Shown here piece by piece: positions 1 through 6,224 of a stretch of DNA of 40,389 bases. The stretch is from Vampirovibrio sp. (GTDB lineage Bacteria > Cyanobacteriota > Vampirovibrionia > Vampirovibrionales > Vampirovibrionaceae): assembly GCA_019634025.1 (NCBI GenBank), contig JAHQWC010000035.1, forward strand, positions 1 to 40,389, in the 5' to 3' direction. Position 1 is the first letter of the stretch; each line of letters opens with the position of its first letter. Position numbers and translations under genes: made by a program. The notes beneath the pieces were generated by a model. It had not been told where the DNA came from and ran no database searches. It saw nothing but the letters and a program-made list of their open reading frames with translations.

Positions 1-78
1 ATGGCATATACTCAGTGTGTTTTCAAAATACCGACAGCAAACCGCTATTCGTTGATCACATTAACTCGAATAAAATTT

Positions 79-726
79 TTAGAGTGGGCGCAGATAAAGC
101 TTTAGACGCAAATCCATTTTCACTGGTTTAAGCAAGCCAACATCTACTTGGCCTTTCACCGCATCAGTACGGTTAGGACCAGCTTCGTTTTCAACTCGGA
201 TGGTCGCCATTTCCACTAATTCTTTTTCCCGGCTCACAGCGGCAATAAAATCAACTAAGCTGCTGTACGTCCCCCGGACCGTCATATCATATTGAAAGCC
301 TTTAAGTTCAATGGGAGGAGGTGCTTCCTGTTCTTCAGGAGGTTTTCCAGCTTCTGAGGGTGGTGTGGGAACAGAGAACACCAAGTTATCTTGTTTTTCC
401 AGAGCCATTACCTGGTTACCGGAACCATCAGCAATGTCCACAATGTTGTCTAAAATGACTTTCAGATGCTCTTCTAACTTATTGGGTTCAAAGCGTCGAA
501 TAGTTATACCTTCCGGCAGTTCAACTTTTTGCTTGTATCGCTCCAAGTCTTTTTCCGCCCCTTCTTTCTGAGCGGTCAATAACGCCACCTCATCTTTCAG
601 GGCACCCACTTTACCCTGCTTGACCATCATATCTTTGATGGCAGGTTCGGTAAACGTAAACCCGACAAATACAGCGGCTGCAATACCTACAGCAGATATC
701 AGCATCACTTCACGACTTGAGACCAT
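79..726 (-). CDS. pilO: Type IV pilus inner-membrane protein PilO
   Basis: This 215-residue protein has the PilO layout. A very short cytoplasmic N-terminus leads into one membrane helix (about residues 8-26), then a coiled-coil stretch (about 35-66) rich in Lys, Glu and Gln, then a periplasmic ferredoxin-like domain containing the motif MTVRGTYSSLVDFIAAVSRE (about 148-167). In known systems PilO pairs with PilN to link the cytoplasmic PilM ring to PilP and the outer-membrane secretin. A Pro/Glu-rich insertion (about 121-138) interrupts the periplasmic domain. The gene follows the pilM-pilN fusion with no spacer: the TAG stop of that gene directly abuts this ATG, so the two are surely cotranscribed and probably translationally coupled. 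Bases 1-78 downstream hold no complete gene; a PilP or PilQ gene beyond the edge would be expected but is not seen. Confidence 0.85.
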   Translation of the reverse strand: MVSSREVMLISAVGIAAAVFVGFTFTEPAIKDMMVKQGKVGALKDEVALLTAQKEGAEKDLERYKQKVELPEGITIRRFEPNKLEEHLKVILDNIVDIADGSGNQVMALEKQDNLVFSVPTPPSEAGKPPEEQEAPPPIELKGFQYDMTVRGTYSSLVDFIAAVSREKELVEMATIRVENEAGPNRTDAVKGQVDVGLLKPVKMDLRLKLYLRPL

Positions 727-2307
727 CTACTGCATCCCCCCAGATTGGCCCGCAACCTCCGTTGGAGAGGCTGGAGAAAGTGCATCGGCATTTAAATTGG
801 CATTCATATCCGTCGTGAACTCAAAGACTTTGGTAGATTCAATAAAGTTTTCTTTCACCGACGTTAACAAGACTTGTTGAATATAGGGCAGTCGATCGAA
901 ACTACGGCTAAAAGTAATCACATCCTGTTCATTCATCGATTTACCTTGCACGGCAATCTGATTATCTAGTGAAACATCGGTCAGCCAAATCGTATTAGGC
1001 GTTTGAGACCGAAGGTTTTGAGAAAATTTCACGAAAAGCGTATTCCGCTTTTTGGCATCTCGGGCAATATTCACAATCAACTGCTGAACGGCAGCATCGG
1101 CTTTTAATTCCTCAATCTGACTATTCAGAGAAATAATATGGTTCAACGTATCTTGTTTTTCGGTCTCCAGGGTGTCAACCTGCTGACCTAAAAACAAACC
1201 ACCATAAAGACCCGCAACCAGCCAGCCACCTAATACTAAAAGCCATAGAAGCACAGCAGCACCTGCAAGCAGGCCAGCTAAGGGATTATTTTTTCCCTCT
1301 TCCGAAGACTGGCTCGATGATTTGCCGATATTCATCGGCGTGGTGGCATGATCCAACCCAGCCATCAGATCAAATTCCATGGGGAATGGAACACTCGATT
1401 TCATGGAAACCCCCACACTGGAAAGCAAAGCCAGGGGTTCAGCAGTCATTAAGCCAGGCCCAACAAGACATGGCGTAAAGGGGGTCATTAACTGCTCACT
1501 TAACGCCTGATTAGCCGCCGGCGTTAGCCGTTCTGTTAACCACACGGCAGGTTTATAAGTCTTCGTGGTCCGCTGGATTTCTTCCGCCAGCTCAGAAATC
1601 GCTGGAGAAGCTTGCCCCGCCATCTCCAACTCACGAGTCTCCATATGAACTTCGCGTAGCTCAAGCAGATTACTTCCGCTCCATATGAAAAACCTGATGC
1701 GGTCTTCTTCGACAAACAATGTTCCCCAAATGGCATCGGGACCGATTTGCTGCACCAGGTTATCCAGCACCCCACTACCAGCCATGCCGCGCAAGGTGTT
1801 CAAGGGGTTTAAATCTATGGACGCCGGCTTGACCTTGGCCAGTTGCAATGCTTTTAAATAGCCTTCCAGCGCATCCTGCCGGACGGCACCAAAGATAACC
1901 CGCTCAGCTCCGCCAGCAACGGTATCACTTTGAATCGTGGAGAAATCCACCACCGCTTCAGTATCATCAAATGATTTATATCGTTCCGCCTCACTGGAAA
2001 GGGAGATATAAAACTGATGCGGATCCATCTTCGGCATTTCCACCATCCGCAGCAAGGTCGCAGGAATGGATAGGTGGACATTTTTACTTTTGGCGCCTAA
2101 TTGTTTCAGCAATTGCTGAAACATCCGGCCCAATTCTGCCGGGTTGGCAACACGATCCCCCGCTTCTCCCAACACACCGGGCGGCATGGCCAAACTGGCT
2201 GACTTTTCAATCCCGAAGCCTTTTTTTGAGAAAACGACGGCTTCTACCACCGAAGTGGTAACAGAGATACCAACATTAGATTGAATACGTTTTTTGTTTT
2301 GAACCAC
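727..2307 (-). CDS. PilM-PilN fusion protein, type IV pilus assembly
   Basis: A 526-residue protein joins two proteins that are normally separate. Residues 1 to about 320 resemble PilM, the cytoplasmic actin-like protein of type IV pili, including a segment around 160-172 (KPASIDLNPLNTL) typical of PilM/ComA-type folds. A Ser/Glu/Asn-rich linker (about 328-342) leads to one membrane helix (about 345-373), a coiled coil (about 375-415), and a periplasmic PilN domain with the signature around 436-470 (TIWLTDVSLDN, then AVQGKSMNEQDVITF). In ordinary systems PilN binds PilM through a short N-terminal tail; the fusion makes that contact covalent. The usual PilM start (GxDIG-like nucleotide-binding loop) is replaced by VGISVTTS, so ATP binding may be lost. 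The start is GTG at 2307, with AGGCGG eight bases upstream. The family call is firm for the PilN half and good for the PilM half. Confidence 0.82.
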   Translation of the reverse strand: MVQNKKRIQSNVGISVTTSVVEAVVFSKKGFGIEKSASLAMPPGVLGEAGDRVANPAELGRMFQQLLKQLGAKSKNVHLSIPATLLRMVEMPKMDPHQFYISLSSEAERYKSFDDTEAVVDFSTIQSDTVAGGAERVIFGAVRQDALEGYLKALQLAKVKPASIDLNPLNTLRGMAGSGVLDNLVQQIGPDAIWGTLFVEEDRIRFFIWSGSNLLELREVHMETRELEMAGQASPAISELAEEIQRTTKTYKPAVWLTERLTPAANQALSEQLMTPFTPCLVGPGLMTAEPLALLSSVGVSMKSSVPFPMEFDLMAGLDHATTPMNIGKSSSQSSEEGKNNPLAGLLAGAAVLLWLLVLGGWLVAGLYGGLFLGQQVDTLETEKQDTLNHIISLNSQIEELKADAAVQQLIVNIARDAKKRNTLFVKFSQNLRSQTPNTIWLTDVSLDNQIAVQGKSMNEQDVITFSRSFDRLPYIQQVLLTSVKENFIESTKVFEFTTDMNANLNADALSPASPTEVAGQSGGMQ

Positions 2308-2461
2308 CGTAACTACCGCCTGTAGACGCTCACTTGCCCTTGAGTGGATGAAAACCCATCTCTTTGTAACTCAATATATCATACGTTTTTACATCGAGCA
2401 GGCCTCCTCCTCAGAAATCCATCATTCACTTGAGCACGGTTTGGGATTAGAGGCTTGCAGG

Positions 2462-2510
2462 CGCCCAAAATGCCTCAAAAAAAATTTATACTTTTTGGGG
2501 CATAAGGGCG
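2462..2510. repeat. Long interrupted inverted repeat (hairpin)
   Basis: The outer arm CGCCC (2462-2466) pairs with GGGCG (2506-2510). After a 3x2 internal loop, ATGCCTCAAAAA (2470-2481) pairs with TTTTTGGGGCAT (2492-2503) with one T-G pair, leaving a ten-base AT-rich loop. Neither side is followed by a clear T-run, so this is not a textbook terminator. It could be an operator, an RNA processing or attenuation site upstream of the pilus operon, or a dispersed palindromic repeat. Confidence 0.6.
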
Positions 2511-2544
2511 AATAAGCTTTTATACCTTAAATTACAGCGATCTA

Positions 2545-2575
2545 AAAAATGTCCTATGTCCCAAACTTAGGACAT
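2545..2575 (-). terminator. Rho-independent-like terminator after the XRE gene
   Basis: Read on the minus strand, ATGTCCTA (2575-2568) and TAGGACAT (2556-2549) form a perfect eight-base-pair stem with an eleven-base loop, followed at once by a run of T. It lies about 160 bases past the stop codon of the XRE regulator. The stem has only four G/C pairs, so its strength is uncertain. Confidence 0.5.
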
Positions 2576-2736
2576 GGATTTACAGTATCTTTTCTCATGG
2601 AATATCGTTTCATGTTGCAAGGGTAATAAGCATTGATAGGTTGTCAAAAGCATGTGAAATATTTTAAACATCACTGGACCTGAACCCGACATCTTTTGGG
2701 TAAAACTTAGGTCAGCAAGGCGCCCGATGATTACAA

Positions 2737-3171
2737 TTATCGTTCGCTCAAAAAGCCAATGACACCGTAAGCGGCGCTTCGTTGTAATTTCTTTGGCGCT
2801 TGCTGTATCAAGCGGACACATTCTGCCACAACGGGATCCGTGTTACTCAAATCCAAGCTAATAGACATGTGTGGTGGTTTATTTTCTATTTTTTGAGTCA
2901 TGCCATGCTGATCTCCCCTGGAAGAGTTAGCCCCTTCTACATCAAAGAAAGACTCCATCGACTGATTATACAGAGTTGATAGCAGAAACAGCTCCACAGC
3001 ATCCAACTTGCGGGTCCCTCTTTCCAAGGCTGAAATGGCGGACACGCCTACTTTAAGATGCTTGGCAACTTGTTGTTGTTTCATTCCAACCTTTAATCGC
3101 GCCTGTCGTAACCGGGCGCCTATCTGTTTTTGATCCGGAAAGTTGGGATATGTCGGCCCTAGTTTCTTCAT
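2737..3171 (-). CDS. XRE-family helix-turn-helix transcriptional regulator
   Basis: This 144-residue protein has an N-terminal Cro/C1-type helix-turn-helix domain (about residues 17-75). Its recognition region contains MKQQQVAKHLKVGVSAISAL followed by ERGTRKLD, the classic XRE pattern. The C-terminal half (about 80-144) has no recognised sensor or oligomerisation domain; it ends in a helical segment with PVVAECVRLIQQAPKKLQRS. The start is ATG at 3171, with a weak purine stretch (GAAGAAA) upstream. It is divergent from the folate gene, so it might control itself or that gene from the 175-base gap between them, but no operator could be assigned. No toxin gene adjoins it, so a toxin-antitoxin role is not supported. 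Confidence 0.85.
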   Translation of the reverse strand: MKKLGPTYPNFPDQKQIGARLRQARLKVGMKQQQVAKHLKVGVSAISALERGTRKLDAVELFLLSTLYNQSMESFFDVEGANSSRGDQHGMTQKIENKPPHMSISLDLSNTDPVVAECVRLIQQAPKKLQRSAAYGVIGFLSER

Positions 3172-3346
3172 AGATTTTCTTCAAATACTTTCGTTAGATA
3201 TAAACTCCGTTTATCTAGCAGGCTATTTAAAAACCCCAGCTCTTAAACCCGCCTTACAAAGGTGTCGGTGGATCATCTGAAATCTTTTGTTCTCCATGCA
3301 CATCTCCTTTAAACTAACCAAAAGTGTTCCGTTTTCGATAGATTTT

Positions 3347-3973
3347 ATGCTCATGACAGATGTACCCAACAAAACACTAGATTCAGATAAGCGAGAAGCT
3401 CGAAAGAAGGCAAAACAGTTACGCCTTGGCCTGGATACACAAGGTATTAGCCAACATATCCTCCAGCAACTAGCTGGCTTACCAGAATTCAGGGCGGCTA
3501 GGCAGGTGTTGGCATACTACCCACTATCTGCCCAACCCTTCAGCATAGCAGAAATTGACCTACTTCCCCTGATGACGACACCGGAAGGAAAGCTGAAGGC
3601 TTGGTTTCTCCCCAGAATGCAACCGCAAGAACGCCTGACGTTTCATCGTTATAAACCCGGAGATCTATTGGAATCAGGTGCCTTTAATGTACAAGAGCCT
3701 GCCGCCTCTTCAAAAGTCTATCAGTGCGGGCCTCAGTCGCATGATATGTTGCTTCTACCAGGACTGGCTTACGATACGTCAGGCCATCGCCTCGGATACG
3801 GTAAGGGGTACTATGATCGGTTTATCGCCGGGCTACCTGCGTTCCATAGCCTAACGCTTGTAGGGAGCGCGCCCGAGGCACTTGTTTGGCCAAGCCTTCC
3901 AGCGGATGAATGGGACCAGCCTGTTGATATTCTGGTGACAGAAACTCAGGTATACCGCCCCAAAAGACAATAA
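3347..3973 (+). CDS. 5-formyltetrahydrofolate cyclo-ligase (MTHFS, YgfA family)
   Basis: This enzyme converts 5-formyltetrahydrofolate to 5,10-methenyltetrahydrofolate using ATP, returning a stored folate to one-carbon metabolism. The protein is about 208 residues, normal for the family. It shows the N-terminal basic motif DKREARKKAKQLR, the conserved segment DMLLLPGLAYDTSGHRLGYG and the hallmark GKGYYDRF that contacts the nucleotide and folate. The frame stays open upstream to a TTG at 3287, but alignment with the family favours the ATG at 3347 or at 3353; neither has a good ribosome-binding site. In many bacteria 6S RNA lies just upstream of this gene. The 175-base gap here has a suitable size, but I could not recognise the 6S fold in it. 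Confidence 0.9.
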   Translation: MLMTDVPNKTLDSDKREARKKAKQLRLGLDTQGISQHILQQLAGLPEFRAARQVLAYYPLSAQPFSIAEIDLLPLMTTPEGKLKAWFLPRMQPQERLTFHRYKPGDLLESGAFNVQEPAASSKVYQCGPQSHDMLLLPGLAYDTSGHRLGYGKGYYDRFIAGLPAFHSLTLVGSAPEALVWPSLPADEWDQPVDILVTETQVYRPKRQ

Positions 3974-4235
3974 AGTTCTCTGTCACAGCCTATTAACCTC
4001 TAAAACGCCTCTAAATTCCCTGTAAAAAGTGTTTTACAAATGATCAAGAAATAAAACCAGCAAGTTTTTATTTATATATCACGCATTCATCATCCTCTTT
4101 TCTCAGATGCGTGAGGGATAGATAACCAGACACACGTTGAGGCAATACATACCATCCATTGGGCAACGTCATTTGGTAGAGCCCTCTGGTGACATGAAAC
4201 CGTTTATATTCAGGCAAAAGGAGTGTCATTGCGCT

Positions 4236-4352
4236 ATGCAATTTTCTGAAAAAGTATCCAGTTACCGGTACCAGTCCATGCTGGATCATCTCATGGAAGA
4301 ATGGGAAGAATTTAAACTGTTGGAGGAAGCGCAGTTACAACTAGATTATTAG
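4236..4352 (+). CDS. Candidate small protein (38 residues), unknown
   Basis: A short reading frame starts at ATG 4236 with AAAGGAG about twelve bases upstream and ends shortly before a strong rho-independent terminator in the same direction. The product would be acidic and helical (YQSMLDHLMEEWEEFKLLEE) with no membrane segment. The 262 bases between the folate gene and this frame show nothing else convincing. A frame on the opposite strand (4068-4289) also looks somewhat protein-like but lacks a ribosome-binding site and would clash with this one. The plus-strand call rests on the terminator and the Shine-Dalgarno sequence; I do not recognise the protein. Confidence 0.4.
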   Translation: MQFSEKVSSYRYQSMLDHLMEEWEEFKLLEEAQLQLDY

Positions 4353-4376
4353 AGAACACACTACAACACTAAGCTA

Positions 4377-4406
4377 AACAGGCAGCTCGAGAAGCTGCCT
4401 GTTTTG
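4377..4406 (+). terminator. Strong rho-independent terminator
   Basis: AACAGGCAGCT (4377-4387) and AGCTGCCTGTT (4393-4403) form a perfect eleven-base-pair stem with a five-base loop, followed by TTGTTTC on the plus strand. It ends transcription of the folate gene and the small frame after it, and lies just short of the convergent gene whose stop codon is at 4437. Confidence 0.85.
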
Positions 4407-4436
4407 TTTCTTCAATAATTTTCTTGTGACGTTTTT

Positions 4437-4883
4437 TCACAAAGATTGCATCACGTTATCCAGATCTTGTTGGCATGCAGCCACAAAAGCTTTTATTTTA
4501 GCCAATCGCCGATCCGGCTGATGGCTGATGGAGCGATAATAGTAAATGCGGCTGGCCCGGTTCAGCCGGTAGCCGGCAAAGCCTAGCAATAACGGTTCAA
4601 TAGGCTGCCCCTCCATAACAAAGGGAATATCTTCACGTAAGTACTGCCTGGCCTGAACATACAGTTTTTTATACAGCTGGTTCAGCGTAATAAAACCATC
4701 CACACTGTCTTGCTCACAAAACTGCTTTGCTTGCTCGCAATACTTTAAAAAACTGGCGGCCAACAGTCCTGCCATGTCATGGCGATCTTCAATCGATCGA
4801 TCTTGCACTTGAAATGCCGACGGCGATCTAACCAGATCTTCTTTTCTCAACGCTGCCTGTTCTGGGGCTTGGATGCCAACCAT
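4437..4883 (-). CDS. Hypothetical helical protein
   Basis: I do not recognise this 148-residue protein. It lacks a signal peptide and membrane segments and is predicted by eye to be mostly helical, with aromatic- and arginine-rich stretches such as LNRASRIYYYRS (about 108-119) and LNQLYKKLYVQARQYLRED (about 67-85). The ATG at 4883 is preceded by AAGGATAGGA at good spacing, which supports both the gene and the start. It stands alone, convergent with the upstream plus-strand unit and separated by about 194 bases from the TPR gene behind it. Nothing in the context gives a function. Confidence 0.65.
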   Translation of the reverse strand: MVGIQAPEQAALRKEDLVRSPSAFQVQDRSIEDRHDMAGLLAASFLKYCEQAKQFCEQDSVDGFITLNQLYKKLYVQARQYLREDIPFVMEGQPIEPLLLGFAGYRLNRASRIYYYRSISHQPDRRLAKIKAFVAACQQDLDNVMQSL

Positions 4884-4952
4884 GGAATCCTATCCTTCCA
4901 TTTTTGTAGCCATGCAGTTTTTGCGTGGACGCTATAATTATTTAAAAACAAG

Positions 4953-4990
4953 GCAAGTAAAAAAATTGCCCCCATGGGTATTCTACCCAT
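4953..4990 (-). terminator. Possible terminator after the TPR/NHL gene
   Basis: On the minus strand ATGGGT (4990-4985) and ACCCAT (4979-4974) make a six-base-pair stem with a five-base loop. A seven-T run follows, but only after an eight-base spacer (GGGGGCAA). The spacer weakens the case for a classical terminator. Confidence 0.35.
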
Positions 4991-5077
4991 CCATTATCAA
5001 GACTAATCAGATGTGTTTTAGAAAAATTTATGTCAGGTGCTCTTAAGCCCTAACTCGCTTATTTATTGAGCTTTTAT

Positions 5078-6016
5078 CTATTGGCCTAGTTGAATTCTGG
5101 AAACGGTATTGGTTTCTTGTTCAGAAACATACAGCACGTTGTTATTTGCATCCAGCAGTAAGTTATAAGGCTTGTTCAACCCATTGGCCAATTCCGTAAC
5201 ACTTCCATTGGAATTCACACGAGCAATGTTGTTTTTGAGGTAGTTGGCCACATACAAATTGCCGTTTCTCGGATCACGGACCAAGCCAATGGGACCACCC
5301 AAGCCGTCGCCTTCGACAAACATGGATTTATTCCCTAACGTGTCTACTTTGTAGATGGCGTTTTTGGAGTAGTTGGCCACAAAAATCGATCCATCTGGTG
5401 CAATGGCCATGCCGGTAGGTCCCAAAAAGCCTTTGGCAAATGTGTTGGCCGGATACTTTACCGTAATTCTGTCGGAGGCCGGCTGAGTCGTATGAGTATT
5501 GCTCTGGCCTGTGTGTTGATGTGTTTGCCCCGTGTTGGCAGACGCCGTTTTATTTTCAGACAACTTATGCAGGGAGGCGACTTTTTTCTGGGCCATTTGA
5601 TACTTGGGATCGTGAGCCGGAATGCTTAAAAAGGTTTGAATGGCAGCCGGGTACTGTTCCATTTTTTGGTAGCACAGCCCCATATTATAGCGAGCCTGGC
5701 CATCCGCCGGGTTGAGTTGCACCACTTTGGTAAAAGCCTGCAAGGCTTGAGGATATTGACGCATTTCGTAGTGGATGGCGCCGAGGTTAAAATACGCTTC
5801 AGCATAGTTTGCATCTTGGCGAACAGCCGCCTGAAACTTGGTTAAGGCTTGTTGAGTATTCCCTGCCCGGTAAAAATTATAGCCTTCGTCAAACAAGGCC
5901 ACGGCTTGCTGAGATTGAGCAAAAGCGCCGAAAGATGTGGCCAGCAATGCACCTGCTGTAGCACCGACACAAAGGGCTTTCATCAGATGATTTTTTTGCG
6001 TTGCAAATATGCTCAT
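5078..6016 (-). CDS. Exported TPR and NHL-type beta-propeller protein
   Basis: The 312-residue product begins with a signal peptide (hydrophobic core about 13-30, AFA then Gln as the likely cleavage point near 33). Three tetratricopeptide repeats follow (about 35-140; for example YAEAYFNLGAIHYEMRQYPQ and QARYNMGLCYQKMEQYPAAI), then a His/Thr/Gln-rich linker (about 155-182). The C-terminal part (about 190-312) consists of NHL/SMP-30-like propeller repeats such as GPTGMAIAPDGSIFVANY, GPIGLVRDPRNGNLYVANYL and KPYNLLLDANNNVLYVSEQ. TPRs bind proteins and NHL blades bind diverse partners, so this is probably a periplasmic scaffold. Three blades are too few for a closed propeller, so it may oligomerise. 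The start at 6016 is chosen over 6127 because GAGGTAA precedes it and it places the signal peptide correctly. A TATAAT box lies on the minus strand at 6082-6077. Confidence 0.8.
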   Translation of the reverse strand: MSIFATQKNHLMKALCVGATAGALLATSFGAFAQSQQAVALFDEGYNFYRAGNTQQALTKFQAAVRQDANYAEAYFNLGAIHYEMRQYPQALQAFTKVVQLNPADGQARYNMGLCYQKMEQYPAAIQTFLSIPAHDPKYQMAQKKVASLHKLSENKTASANTGQTHQHTGQSNTHTTQPASDRITVKYPANTFAKGFLGPTGMAIAPDGSIFVANYSKNAIYKVDTLGNKSMFVEGDGLGGPIGLVRDPRNGNLYVANYLKNNIARVNSNGSVTELANGLNKPYNLLLDANNNVLYVSEQETNTVSRIQLGQ

Positions 6017-6224
6017 TCCAGTTACCTCATTATTTTTTAAATACTTTACCGACAGCGTTCCTACTACAAGGATCTGATTATAGCGATCCCGAGGAGAAAG
6101 GTGAGGGGTTGGACAACCACAAGTCACCTATCCCAATCGTACTTCATTTATAATAATAGCGAGAGTTGAAACTGGCAAGTAAAAATCGTGGGAACGTTAT
6201 AGCCAATACGCCGGAGAAGAACCC

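Larger units (their letters stand above)
2308..2736. other. Intergenic region with two hairpins, no gene seen
   Basis: These 429 bases lie between the XRE regulator gene and the pilM-pilN fusion, both on the minus strand. I see no convincing gene in either direction; the short open frames lack ribosome-binding sites. The region holds a long imperfect inverted repeat (2462-2510) and a terminator-like hairpin (2549-2575), listed separately. A TATGAT hexamer on the minus strand near 2375-2380 could be a -10 box for the pilus operon, but no good -35 box accompanies it. Confidence 0.6.

Noticed and set aside
2567-2821. An 84-codon minus-strand frame overlapping the end of the XRE gene
   Set aside because: It overlaps a clear gene in another frame, runs through the terminator-like hairpin, and has no ribosome-binding site.
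2737-3171. Toxin-antitoxin antitoxin role for the XRE protein
   Set aside because: No toxin-like gene adjoins it; the neighbours are a divergent folate enzyme and pilus genes.
3172-3346. Possible 6S RNA upstream of the 5-formyltetrahydrofolate cyclo-ligase gene
   Set aside because: The position and size fit a known arrangement, but I could not find the long closing stem and central bubble of 6S RNA in these bases.
4068-4289. A 73-codon frame on the minus strand opposite the micro-ORF
   Set aside because: Its composition is somewhat protein-like, but it has no ribosome-binding site and no terminator in its direction, and it overlaps the better-supported plus-strand frame.
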